A stretch of DNA of 64,000 nucleotides from Pseudomonas sp. NBRC 111124 (GTDB lineage Bacteria > Pseudomonadota > Gammaproteobacteria > Pseudomonadales > Pseudomonadaceae): contig NZ_BCBA01000048.1 in assembly GCF_001320245.1 (NCBI RefSeq), positions 1-64,000 on the forward strand, read 5' to 3'. The first letter of the stretch is position 1. Each line of letters starts with the position of its first letter. The notes under the pieces are model-generated. The model did no database searches. It was not told the origin of the DNA and saw only the letters and a list, made by a program, of their open reading frames with translations. Of this stretch, positions 21,167-31,558 are shown piece by piece. The position numbers were made by a program, and so were the translations under genes.

Positions 21167-22414
21167 TCAGCTCAGGCGCAGGCGGCTGGCGCCAACCAGC
21201 CAGCTATAAATCAGGTACAGCAGCACGGTCGCCAGCAGCAACAGCCCGCCCAGGGCGGTGGCCATGCCCCAGTTGATGCTGGTGTTGGTGTAGAAGGCGA
21301 CGAAGTAGCTGACCATCTGGTCGTTCGGGCTGCCGAGCAGCGCCGGGGTGATGTAGTAGCCGATGGCGAGGATGAACACCAGCAGGCAACCGGCGCCTAC
21401 GCCTGCGTAGGTCTGCGGGAAGTACACCCGCCAGAAGCTGGCGAATGGGTGGCAGCCCAGCGAAATGGCCGCACGCATGTAGCTCGGCGAGATGCCCTTC
21501 ATCACGCTGTACAGCGGCAGGATCATGAACGGCAGCAGAATGTGCACCATCGAGATGTATACACCGGTGCGGTTGAACACCAGTTCCAGCGGCTGGTCGA
21601 TGATGCCCATCGCCATCAACGCGCTGTTGATCAGGCCGCCCGACTGCAGCAGCACGATCCACGCCGCCACCCGCACCAGGATCGAGGTCCAGAACGGCAG
21701 CAGCACCAGAATCATCAGCAGGTTGCTCTGCCGGGTCGGCAGGTTGGCCAGCAGGTAGGCCAGCGGATAGGCCAGTACCAGGCAAATGGCGGTGATCACC
21801 ACACCCATCCACAGGGTGCGGGCAAAGATATCCAGGTAGATGGCCTGATCGGGCGTGGCCTTGGCCAGCTCGCCGAGGTCATCGATACGGTGGTCGAGCG
21901 AAGCCAGCAGGTAGAACGAGGTCACCGAACTGGTGTTGCGGCGGATCGCCTGCCAATAAGCCGGGTCGCCCCAACGCTCGTCGAGCGCCTGCAAGGCATC
22001 TTTATAAGAGGCCGGCTCGGCCTTGAACGGCAGCGCCCGTGCAGTCTTGGCCAGCAGGCTGCGGTAGCCGGCCAGCTCCATGTTCAGGCGTTTGGAGAGG
22101 TCGCCCAGGGTCTGGTTCTTGCGCGATTCGGCCAGGTCCTGGCTCAACGCCTTGTAGACGTCTTCGCCGGGCAGGCTCTTGCCGTCCCACAGGCTGATCA
22201 TCTCGACCGTGCGCGGCAGGCCGCCGACCACTTCCGGGTTGCCGACGCTCTTGTACAGCAGCGCCGCGATCGGCACCAGGAACACCAGCAGAAGAAACAG
22301 CGCCAGCGGCGCGATCAACGCCTGCGCCTTCCAGCGGTTGACCCGCTCGGCATGCTTGAGGCGCTGCTTGAGGCTTGGACCTGCGCCTTCGTTGAGGGGC
22401 ACTGCAATGGCCAT
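21167..22414 (-). CDS. agtC: ABC transporter permease with large periplasmic insert (AgtC/PotB type)
   Basis: A 415-residue permease. Helix 1 lies at about 34-56. Roughly 145 mainly polar residues (about 57-200) then precede the remaining five helices, whereas PotB-like permeases have only a short loop there. The EAA loop is YMRAAISLGCHPFASFWRVYF (about 328-348). The insert would face the periplasm next to the binding protein and may shape substrate handover. The stop lies 11 bases from the agtD start. Confidence 0.85.
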   Translation of the reverse strand: MAIAVPLNEGAGPSLKQRLKHAERVNRWKAQALIAPLALFLLLVFLVPIAALLYKSVGNPEVVGGLPRTVEMISLWDGKSLPGEDVYKALSQDLAESRKNQTLGDLSKRLNMELAGYRSLLAKTARALPFKAEPASYKDALQALDERWGDPAYWQAIRRNTSSVTSFYLLASLDHRIDDLGELAKATPDQAIYLDIFARTLWMGVVITAICLVLAYPLAYLLANLPTRQSNLLMILVLLPFWTSILVRVAAWIVLLQSGGLINSALMAMGIIDQPLELVFNRTGVYISMVHILLPFMILPLYSVMKGISPSYMRAAISLGCHPFASFWRVYFPQTYAGVGAGCLLVFILAIGYYITPALLGSPNDQMVSYFVAFYTNTSINWGMATALGGLLLLATVLLYLIYSWLVGASRLRLS

Positions 22415-22474
22415 GGCGAACTCCGCGATACAGGCTGAAATAGGGGCTGCTGCGCAGCCCCGCTTCCTGGGTTG

Positions 22475-23509
22475 TTACTTCTTCGCCGCCCAGGCGTTGA
22501 AGCGTTGCTCCAGCTGTTCGCTGTTATCGGCCCAGAAGGCCACGTCGATCTGCACCTGGTTGGCAATGTTCTCAGGCGCGGTCGGCATGTCTTTCTTCAC
22601 CGCATCGGCCAGCAGTGGTACGGCCTTGGAGTTGGCCGGGCCGTAGGCGATGTTCTCGGAGTAGGTTTTCTGCTGCTCCGGCTGCACGGTGTAGGCGATG
22701 AACTTCTTCGCCTCTTCCACATCCTTGGCACCTTTCGGGATTGCCCAGGCGTCGAAGTCGTAGATGCCGCCGTTCCACACCACCTTCAGGTTGCTCTCTT
22801 TCTGCACGGCGGCGATGCGGCCGTTGTAGGCCGAGCTCATGACCACATCACCCGAGGCCAGGTACTGTGGCGGCTGGGCGCCGGCTTCCCACCACTGGAT
22901 GCTCGGCTTGAGTTCGTCGAGCTTCTTGAAGGCGCGGTCCACGCCTTCCTTGGTGCCCAGCACCTGATACACGTCCTTCGGCGCCACGCCATCGGCCATC
23001 AGGGCGAACTCGAGGGTGTACTTGGCGCCCTTGCGCAGGCCGCGCTTGCCCGGGAATTTCTGCGTGTCCCAGAAGTCGGCCCAGCTGGTGGGTGCGGTCT
23101 TGAGCTTGTCGGCGTTGTAGGCCAGCACCGTCGACCAGACGAAGAAGCCCACACCGCATGGCTGGATGGCGCCCTTCACATAATCGGCCTCGTTGCCGAA
23201 CAGCGCCGGGTCGAGCTCTTCGAACATGCCTTCGTCGCAACCACGGGCCAGCTCTGGCGACTCTACTTCCACCAGGTTCCACGACACGCTCTTGGTGTCG
23301 ACCATGGCTTTGACCTTGGCCATTTCGCCGTTGTATTCGCCGGCGACGATCTTGCCCTTGCCAGCCTTTTCCCACGGTTCATAGAACGCCTTGACCTGGG
23401 CCGCCTTGTTGGCACCGCCGAAGGAGACCACGGTCAGGTCCGCCGCCATGCTCTGGCCAGCGGCGCAAAGACCAAGGGCCAGGGCGGTCAGTTTCAACTG
23501 CTTGCGCAT
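22475..23509 (-). CDS. agtB: Periplasmic substrate-binding protein of the agt-type ABC importer
   Basis: A 344-residue extracellular solute-binding protein of the PotD/SBP_bac_8 type. The signal peptide is residues 1-22 (MRKQLKL...AAGQSMA, cut before AD). The mature start DLTVVSFGGANKAAQVKAF is typical of this family. The start at 23509 was chosen because the signal peptide follows directly; the upstream in-frame extension is not protein-like. Likely ligands by synteny are GABA or 5-aminovalerate rather than polyamines. Confidence 0.88.
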   Translation of the reverse strand: MRKQLKLTALALGLCAAGQSMAADLTVVSFGGANKAAQVKAFYEPWEKAGKGKIVAGEYNGEMAKVKAMVDTKSVSWNLVEVESPELARGCDEGMFEELDPALFGNEADYVKGAIQPCGVGFFVWSTVLAYNADKLKTAPTSWADFWDTQKFPGKRGLRKGAKYTLEFALMADGVAPKDVYQVLGTKEGVDRAFKKLDELKPSIQWWEAGAQPPQYLASGDVVMSSAYNGRIAAVQKESNLKVVWNGGIYDFDAWAIPKGAKDVEEAKKFIAYTVQPEQQKTYSENIAYGPANSKAVPLLADAVKKDMPTAPENIANQVQIDVAFWADNSEQLEQRFNAWAAKK

Positions 23510-23549
23510 TATTATTCTCTCCACAGTACAGGGTTGGTGAAGCAATCCA

Positions 23550-24674
23550 TCAGTGGGCTTCGGCAATCGGATCGAGCGCGCGGGCGTGCTCCACCTCCCA
23601 GCCCAGCGGTACCACATCGCCCACGGCCAGCGCCGGGTCGAGCTCGGCGATCGGCTGCTTCACGAAGAAGTCGGCCTTGCCGCAGACTTCCAGGCGCACC
23701 CGTACGTGGTCGCCCAGGTAGATGAACTCGGCCACACGGCCGGAGAAACGATTGACGCAGCTTTCGCTGTGGCCGTTGAGGCGCACGCGCTCGGGGCGGA
23801 CCGACAGGGTCACCGGCTCGCCGGCCTGGCCGACGTTCACCGCCAGTGCCTCGACCCGCTCGCCACGGGCCAGTTGCACCTGGCAGCGCTTGCCATCGCT
23901 GGCCAGCAGGGTGCCGTTGATGCGGTTGTTCTCGCCGATGAAGTTGGCGACGAAGGTGTTGCAAGGTTCTTCGTAGAGGGTGCGCGGGTCGGCGATCTGC
24001 TGGATCTCGCCCTGATGGAACACCGCCACGCGGTCAGACATGGTCAGCGCCTCGCCCTGGTCGTGGGTCACGTAGACCACGGTCACGCCCAGGCGCTGAT
24101 GAATGTGCTTGATCTCCATCTGCATGTGTTCGCGCAGCTGCTTGTCGAGGGCGCCCAGCGGTTCGTCCATCAACACCAGCTGAGGTTCGAACACCAACGC
24201 CCGGGCCAGGGCCACACGCTGCTGCTGGCCACCGGAAAGTTGGCCGGGGTAGCGCTTGGCGAAGGCATCGAGCTGGACCATGTTCAGCACCCGCTTGACC
24301 CGCTCGCTGATGTCGGTCTTGCTCAGGCCGCGCACGGTCAGCGGGAAGGCCAGGTTCTCGGAAACGGTCATGTGCGGGAACAGGGCGTAGTTCTGGAACA
24401 CCATGCCGATGTCGCGCTTGTGCGGCGGCACGTTGTTGATCGAGCGCCCGGCTAGCTGGATCTCACCCGCGGTGGGTGTTTCGAAACCGGCCAGCATCAT
24501 CAGGCTGGTGGTCTTGCCCGAGCCGGAGGGGCCGAGCAGGGTGAGGAATTCACCCTTGCGAATATCCAGGTTGAGGTTTTTGACGATCAGCGATTCGCCG
24601 TCGTAGCTCTTCTGCACACCACGGAAGCTGACCAGCGTCTCGCTGGTGGCAGCGTTCGAATTCGCCTCGCTCAT
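23550..24674 (-). CDS. agtA: ABC transporter ATP-binding protein (AgtA/PotA type)
   Basis: A 374-residue ATPase. Walker A is GPSGSGKT (residues 48-55), the signature LSGGQQQR is near 148-155, Walker B is LVLMDEPLGALD near 168-179, and the C-terminal TOBE domain is at about 290-365. It energises the two downstream permeases. It is the first gene of the four-gene operon, which suggests the promoter lies in the 140 bases between its start and agtR. A 7+7 bp inverted repeat lies there at 24785-24802. Confidence 0.88.
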   Translation of the reverse strand: MSEANSNAATSETLVSFRGVQKSYDGESLIVKNLNLDIRKGEFLTLLGPSGSGKTTSLMMLAGFETPTAGEIQLAGRSINNVPPHKRDIGMVFQNYALFPHMTVSENLAFPLTVRGLSKTDISERVKRVLNMVQLDAFAKRYPGQLSGGQQQRVALARALVFEPQLVLMDEPLGALDKQLREHMQMEIKHIHQRLGVTVVYVTHDQGEALTMSDRVAVFHQGEIQQIADPRTLYEEPCNTFVANFIGENNRINGTLLASDGKRCQVQLARGERVEALAVNVGQAGEPVTLSVRPERVRLNGHSESCVNRFSGRVAEFIYLGDHVRVRLEVCGKADFFVKQPIAELDPALAVGDVVPLGWEVEHARALDPIAEAH

Positions 24675-24784
24675 GCCTGCACCTTCTTGTTGGAATGACT
24701 GCGTAGGCAAAAGAGTAGAAGAGCCGCAAGCGCCCGGAAATCGGCGGTGCTGAGAGAATGCCATCATCCGCGTGGACGTTTTGC

Positions 24785-24802
24785 TGTAGGGCAATCCCTA
24801 CA
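24785..24802. promoter_or_regulatory. Inverted repeat between agtR and agtA, possible operator
   Basis: TGTAGGG, four bases, CCCTACA forms a perfect dyad 13 bases beyond the agtR stop and about 110 bases upstream of the agtA start. LuxR/NarL-type regulators such as AgtR bind dyads of this size, so it is a candidate operator. A weak terminator for agtSR is the alternative. It is seen directly; the function is inferred. Confidence 0.4.
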
Positions 24803-24814
24803 AGGATGTCGCAA

Positions 24815-25444
24815 TCAGACCAGTTTGTGCTCCATGGCGTACTTCACCAGCTCCGCCAGCGAATTGACCTTGAGCTTCTGCATCAGCCTGGCCTTGTGAG
24901 TGCTGATGGTCTTGCTCGACAGCGCCAGCTGCTGGGCGATGTCGTTGACATTAGCGCCTTGGGCCAGCCGCTCGAATACCGAAAATTCGCGCTCGGAGAG
25001 CAGCGTGTGCAGCGGCCGGGTTTCGGTCAGCCCCACCTCGAAGACCATGCGGTCCGCCAGCGCCGGGTCGATGTAACGCCCGCCGCTCGCCACCCGGCGA
25101 ATGGCTGTCAGCAGCAGGGCCGGGTCGCTGTCCTTGGTCGCATAACCGGCGGCGCCAGCCTTCAGTGCGCGGGCGGCCATTTGTGCCTCATCATGCATCG
25201 ACAACATCAGGATCGCCGGGGCATCGTGCAGCGCGCGGATACGCGGGATCGCCTCCAGGCCATTCACCCCCGGCATGGAGATATCCAGCAACACCACCTC
25301 GCAAGGTGTGTGGCGCAAGGTTTCGAGCAGCTGCTCGCCATTCCCGGCCTCCCCTACCACCTGCATGTCCTTGGCCAGGCCGATCAACTGCTTGATGCCT
25401 TCCCGGACAATGGTGTGGTCTTCGGCCACCAGCACTCGAATCAC
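24815..25444 (-). CDS. agtR: LuxR/NarL-family response regulator
   Basis: A 209-residue two-component response regulator. The receiver domain is residues 1-120, with phosphoacceptor D54 (LLDISMPG), acidic residues E8-D9 and a Lys near 104. The C-terminal LuxR-type helix-turn-helix is at about 145-205 (LSEREFSVFERLAQGANVND). It is encoded 10 bases after the sensor kinase gene. By synteny with P. aeruginosa agtSR it should activate the adjacent agt importer in response to GABA or 5-aminovalerate. Confidence 0.88.
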   Translation of the reverse strand: MIRVLVAEDHTIVREGIKQLIGLAKDMQVVGEAGNGEQLLETLRHTPCEVVLLDISMPGVNGLEAIPRIRALHDAPAILMLSMHDEAQMAARALKAGAAGYATKDSDPALLLTAIRRVASGGRYIDPALADRMVFEVGLTETRPLHTLLSEREFSVFERLAQGANVNDIAQQLALSSKTISTHKARLMQKLKVNSLAELVKYAMEHKLV

Positions 25445-25454
25445 GCTCGCTCTC

Positions 25455-27848
25455 CTACTCCAAGGGAATGGCCACGCTCAGGCTGGTGCCCTCGCCGGGT
25501 TCACTGTCCAACGCCATGCTGCCACCGAGCATCAGCACCCTCTCACGCACGCCGACCAGGCCGAACGAGGTGGGCCTGGGCTGGTCCCGGCAAAAACCCG
25601 TGCCATCGTCGCTCACGGTCATGCGCAGCTGCCCGTTTTCACGCACCAGTTCGATCTCCACGCTGTGCGCCTGGGCATGGCGCATGACGTTGGTCAGCGC
25701 CTCTTGCAGGATGCGGAACAGGCCGGTGGCCTTGGCATCGCTCAATGCTGGCAGATTATCCGGTACCTGTACCAGACAGGGTATCTGCGTGCGTGCTTCG
25801 AAGCGCCGCGCCTGCCATTCGATGGCCGAGGCGATGCCGGCGTCGAGGATCGGCGGGCGCAGCGCCGTGGCGACGTCGCGTACCAACTGGAACAGCTGGG
25901 CGATCAGGCGCTTCATGCTGCCCAGGCGCTCGTGCAACCCTGGGTCGAGTTCGGCGAAAGCCAGCTCGCACATCGACACTTCCAGCTTGAGCACGGTCAG
26001 CATCTGCCCCAGCTCATCATGCACTTCACGGGCGATGCGGGCCTTTTCTTCTTCGCGCACGCTTTCCAGGTGCGCCGACAGCTCGCGCAACTGTTCCTGA
26101 GACTGGGCCAGGGCCAGGGCCAGCTCGGCGCGCTTGCCTTGGGTGATGTCCCATACGATGCCGTCCCAGGCAACCCGGCCATTGGGCAAACGGCGGGCAC
26201 TGGCCTTGATGTCGGCCCAGCGCTGCTCGCCTTCGCGGGTGAGAATGCGACCTTGCCACGACCAGTCCTGATCGCTGGCAATGGCCAGGTCCTGTACCTG
26301 GTGATAGTTCGCCCGGTCGTCTGGATGAACGAGATTGCGCAGCCCCATCAACGGATGCTGGATCTGCGCGGGCGTGTAGCCGACCAGCGCCTCGCTGCCC
26401 TCGCTGATGTAGGGGAACTCCGGTTCACCCTCGGCAGGTGCGGGTTCAAGGCGGAACACCAGGCCCGGCACGTTGCCAGCGATGCCCTTGAGCCGCGCCT
26501 CGCTTTCGCGCAAGGCTGCCAGGGCGCGGTGGCGCTCGGTGACATCGGCGAGATACACCACTAGGTATTCGGCATCACGAAAGCGCAAGAAACTGAGCGA
26601 CAACTCCACCGGCAACAAACTGCCATCGGCACGCCGGCACTGGGTTTCGAAGCGCCGGGCCCCACCCTCGCCGGCACGGGCCCCTTTCCAGAGTTCGAGC
26701 CAGCGATCCATGGTCAAGTTTGGCTCGAAATCGATCAGCGGGCGCTCCAGCAGCCCGGCCTCGGCATAGCCGAGCATGGCCTCCACCGCATGGTTGGCGT
26801 AGCGCACATGGCTGTCCCAGTTGACCCAGAGAATGCCCACGGTGCTCTGGTCGATGGCGAACTGGCTCAGGCGCAGCGCCTCTTCGCGCCCCTGCCGTTC
26901 GCTCAGGCTCTCACGCGTTGCCAACAGGCTGCGTTCCAGTTGGCGCTGCTGCCGACGCTGCCACATCAACGTAGCCACTGCGCACAGCAGCAACATGCCG
27001 AACAGCAAGGCCAGGTTCTGCCAAAAGCCAGGCGACTCGCTCAAGCGCGGGTACTTGGGCTGCAACCAACGCTGGTGGAGTTGCTCCAGCTCCTTGGCCG
27101 GCATGGCTTGCAGCCCGCGCTCCAGCACATCGGCAAGCACCGGCCAATCGCGTCGCGAGCCTACCCGCAGCAGCTGCGGCAAGCCGATATCTCCCACCAC
27201 CACCAGCTCGGCGAACTCGCTTTCCCGTGACAACCGACTCAGCTGTGCCTCATCGAGCACGGCATAACTGGCCTGGCCGCCGACCACCAGTTGCAGAGCT
27301 TCGCGCTCGCTGGGCACGCCCTGCAGGTTGAGGCCGCTGTAATTGGCACGCAGGTAGTCGGCCAGGACGCTGGGCATGCGCACCGCGACACGGGTTTCGG
27401 CATCGAGTTTTTCCAGCTCCACAGCCATCGCCCCGGTGCGCGGCCCCACCACCAGTTGTGGCACGCGCATGTAAGGGTCGCTGAACAACCAAAGGCGCAG
27501 GCTGGCCGGAGTTTGCGTCAGGCCCGGGGCAAAATCGATCTCACCGGCCTGCAAGGCATGCTCAAGGCTGGCTTGGTCGGCAAAGTTGCGCCAGGTCAGG
27601 TCCAGGCCCAGCGCCTGCCCCAGCCAGTTCACCAACTCGACGTTGGCGCCGTAAAATTGTTGCAGACGGCGGTCGAACTGCGCGTAAGGCGCCTGCAGTA
27701 CCAGGCCGACACGCAAGCTGCGGTGGTTATCGAGCCATTGCTGCTGGGCAGGCCCGAGGGTCACCGTTGGCGGCACTTCGGGCCGTGCCAGGGCGATCAA
27801 GGGCAGGCACAACCAGCCGATAACCAACAGGCGACGCAATCGCTTCAT
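25455..27848 (-). CDS. agtS: Sensor histidine kinase with periplasmic solute-binding domain
   Basis: A 797-residue inner-membrane kinase. The signal segment is at about 1-22, a bacterial solute-binding family 3 domain at about 30-250 faces the periplasm, and a transmembrane helix lies near 270-290. Two PAS/PAC repeats lie at about 325-575. The HisKA_3 dimerisation domain has H610 (REVHDELGQM) and the HATPase domain (DDGTGF, GEGTSLSV) reaches the C-terminus. The start at 27848 was chosen over an upstream in-frame ATG because the signal begins there. It reads the ligand directly through its binding domain and controls agtR 10 bases downstream. Confidence 0.88.
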   Translation of the reverse strand: MKRLRRLLVIGWLCLPLIALARPEVPPTVTLGPAQQQWLDNHRSLRVGLVLQAPYAQFDRRLQQFYGANVELVNWLGQALGLDLTWRNFADQASLEHALQAGEIDFAPGLTQTPASLRLWLFSDPYMRVPQLVVGPRTGAMAVELEKLDAETRVAVRMPSVLADYLRANYSGLNLQGVPSEREALQLVVGGQASYAVLDEAQLSRLSRESEFAELVVVGDIGLPQLLRVGSRRDWPVLADVLERGLQAMPAKELEQLHQRWLQPKYPRLSESPGFWQNLALLFGMLLLCAVATLMWQRRQQRQLERSLLATRESLSERQGREEALRLSQFAIDQSTVGILWVNWDSHVRYANHAVEAMLGYAEAGLLERPLIDFEPNLTMDRWLELWKGARAGEGGARRFETQCRRADGSLLPVELSLSFLRFRDAEYLVVYLADVTERHRALAALRESEARLKGIAGNVPGLVFRLEPAPAEGEPEFPYISEGSEALVGYTPAQIQHPLMGLRNLVHPDDRANYHQVQDLAIASDQDWSWQGRILTREGEQRWADIKASARRLPNGRVAWDGIVWDITQGKRAELALALAQSQEQLRELSAHLESVREEEKARIAREVHDELGQMLTVLKLEVSMCELAFAELDPGLHERLGSMKRLIAQLFQLVRDVATALRPPILDAGIASAIEWQARRFEARTQIPCLVQVPDNLPALSDAKATGLFRILQEALTNVMRHAQAHSVEIELVRENGQLRMTVSDDGTGFCRDQPRPTSFGLVGVRERVLMLGGSMALDSEPGEGTSLSVAIPLE

Positions 27849-27871
27849 CTTCACGCTCGTCTTGGCAAGGG

Positions 27872-27890
27872 CGGCCATGCAGCATGGCCG
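27872..27890. promoter_or_regulatory. 19-bp palindrome between the divergent agtS and DUF3530 genes
   Basis: CGGCCATGC, one base, GCATGGCCG is a perfect dyad 24 bases upstream of the agtS start and 53 bases upstream of the divergent gene. A regulator site or a hairpin in the agtS leader are both possible. No known consensus is recognised. Confidence 0.35.
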
Positions 27891-27943
27891 TCACGGGCAA
27901 ATACTATTAGGCTGCCGGTATCATTCTGGCCTTGGGTTGATTC

Positions 27944-28942
27944 ATGTCCACACTTTATCGCACGACGCTGGCAATGTGCTGCCTGGCCTCACTCCTACCA
28001 CTCGGCGCCCTGGCCGCTGATGCTGCAAAGCCGGACGCTGCAGCCGAGGCGCCCGCCGCCCCGGCTCCGCGCCCGCCCCTGCTGGAGCGCAGCCAGGCAG
28101 ATGCTCAGGCACTGGAACGCCTGGCACCAAAAGCCGAACAACAGACCCTGCAGGCCGGAGCCGACAGCTTCCTGGCCCTGTGGAAGCCGGCCAACGACAG
28201 TGATCCGAAGGGTGCCGTGATCATCGTCCCGGGTGCTGGCGAGAATGCCGACTGGCCCGACGCTGTCGGCCCGCTGCGGCGCAAGTTCCCGGATATCGGC
28301 TGGCACAGCCTGAGCGTGAGCCTGCCCGACCTGCTCGCCGACGCCCCGCAGGCTCGGGTCGAGGCCAAGCCAGCGGCCGTGCCCGAGAAGAAAGCGGGCG
28401 AAAGCGCCCCGGCCAAGGACACCCCGGCCGACGCCAACGCCAACGTCGCCCAGGCCACCGCCGCCGACGCCGACGCCGCAGAAAGCACCGACGCCGAGCA
28501 AGCCAGCGAACAGAACGACGTGGCCGATGCCGAACGCATCTTCGCCCGCCTGGATGCCGCCGTGGCCTATGCCCAGCAGCACAACTCGCGCAGCATCGTG
28601 CTGATCGGCCATGGCAGCGGCGCCTATTGGGCCGCGCGCTACCTGAGCGAGAAGCAACCGCCGCAGGTGCAAAAACTGGTGATGGTTGCCGCACAGACGC
28701 CGGCCCGGGTCGAGCACGACCTGGAAAGCCTGACGCCTACCCTCAAAGTGCCGACGGCCGACCTTTACTACGCCACCCGTACTGGCGACCGCAATGCCGC
28801 GGCGCAACGCTTGCAGGCCAGCAAGCGGCAGAAGGACAGCCAGTACAAGCAGCTGTCGCTGATTGCCATGCCGGCCAACAAGGATGGCGAGCAGGAGCAA
28901 CTGTTCCGCAGGGTTCGGGGCTGGATGAGCCCGCAACAGTAG
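27944..28942 (+). CDS. DUF3530 family alpha/beta-hydrolase-like exported protein
   Basis: A 332-residue protein with a signal peptide (about 1-25, cut near ALA-AD). An alpha/beta-hydrolase core carries a nucleophile-elbow-like IGHGSGAYW with Ser225. A long Ala/Asp/Glu-rich low-complexity insert at about 140-195 separates the first half of the fold from the elbow and is probably a flexible periplasmic linker. No substrate can be named. It diverges from agtS and converges on djlA. Confidence 0.8.
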   Translation: MSTLYRTTLAMCCLASLLPLGALAADAAKPDAAAEAPAAPAPRPPLLERSQADAQALERLAPKAEQQTLQAGADSFLALWKPANDSDPKGAVIIVPGAGENADWPDAVGPLRRKFPDIGWHSLSVSLPDLLADAPQARVEAKPAAVPEKKAGESAPAKDTPADANANVAQATAADADAAESTDAEQASEQNDVADAERIFARLDAAVAYAQQHNSRSIVLIGHGSGAYWAARYLSEKQPPQVQKLVMVAAQTPARVEHDLESLTPTLKVPTADLYYATRTGDRNAAAQRLQASKRQKDSQYKQLSLIAMPANKDGEQEQLFRRVRGWMSPQQ

Positions 28943-28953
28943 TGCAGATGGTC

Positions 28954-28972
28954 AGGGGCGCTTAGCGCCCCC
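28954..28972. terminator. Convergent hairpin between the DUF3530 gene and djlA
   Basis: GGGGCGC, a TTA loop, GCGCCCC sits between the two converging stops (28942 and 28975). There is no T-run. Confidence 0.5.
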
Positions 28973-28974
28973 TC

Positions 28975-29739
28975 CTAGAATCCGCGCCGCTTGCGAACGA
29001 TGGCATAGGCTTGGTGCAGCTCGCGGGTCCGCTCGGTCGCCTCGCGGACTTGCGCCTCGCTTGCTCCGCTGCCCGCCAGCTTGTCTGGATGATGCTTGCT
29101 GACCAGGCGCCGGTAAGCCTGCTTGACCTGGTCGCCTTCGGTGTCGTCCTCGACGCCCAGCAAGCGCAGCGCTGCCGCATAGTTCATCACGCCGCCCGAG
29201 ACCGGCGCCTTGCGTGGCTCGTACTCCAGCGACATTGCCTGCACCTGACGCCGGCTCAGGCCCAGCTTGTGCCCCCACTCCAGCAGCAGTTCGCGCTCGT
29301 GCCGCCCGGCCTTGCCGTCGGCCCAGGCCATGCGCCAGCAGGCGCGCAAGGTGCCCTCGGCGGCATGTGGCTGCAGCCGGATGCGGCGCAGGTGGCCAGT
29401 GAGCCTGTCTTTGCCGGCCTTGCCGCGGTTGAACGCAGCTATCGCCCGCAAACGCGCATCCTCAGCCATGTCCAGACGGACCATTTCCTGGCGCGCCTGC
29501 TGGATGTGCTGCTCGGCCACACGGCCGTCACTCTTGGCCAACCGCCCAAGCAGCACGAACAGCAGCTCGTCGTCCTGCAGGGACGGGCGACCGCCCAGCC
29601 GCTCGCGCATATCATCCCAGCCCTGCAAGCGGATGCGCCGGTCCATCGCCTGGCCCAGCAAGGCACCGAGCAACGCTCCGGGGATACTGGCGACCGCAAA
29701 GCCTGCGCCCAACCCGATTACCGTGCCTGGCCACCACAT
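28975..29739 (-). CDS. djlA: Membrane-anchored DnaJ-like co-chaperone DjlA
   Basis: A 254-residue type III J-protein. An N-terminal transmembrane segment lies at about 7-27 (Gly/Ala-rich, as in DjlA). A TerB-like central domain lies at about 50-170. The C-terminal J-domain at about 185-254 has the HPD motif at residues 217-219, which stimulates DnaK. The gene starts one base from the murU stop and is on the same strand, so it is probably the third gene of amgK-murU-djlA. Confidence 0.9.
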   Translation of the reverse strand: MWWPGTVIGLGAGFAVASIPGALLGALLGQAMDRRIRLQGWDDMRERLGGRPSLQDDELLFVLLGRLAKSDGRVAEQHIQQARQEMVRLDMAEDARLRAIAAFNRGKAGKDRLTGHLRRIRLQPHAAEGTLRACWRMAWADGKAGRHERELLLEWGHKLGLSRRQVQAMSLEYEPRKAPVSGGVMNYAAALRLLGVEDDTEGDQVKQAYRRLVSKHHPDKLAGSGASEAQVREATERTRELHQAYAIVRKRRGF

Positions 29740-29740
29740 A

Positions 29741-31428
<1,688 letters not shown>

Positions 31429-31558
31429 TACAAGGGTCTCCGACGGCCCTAGCCGTCAAGCGGGTCATGCTTTATTATCCAGCATCTTTTTCAGACCATC
31501 GAGAGGCGTGCGGCCCCACACGCGGGCAGATGGCACGCAGGAAGCCCGGACTAATAAG

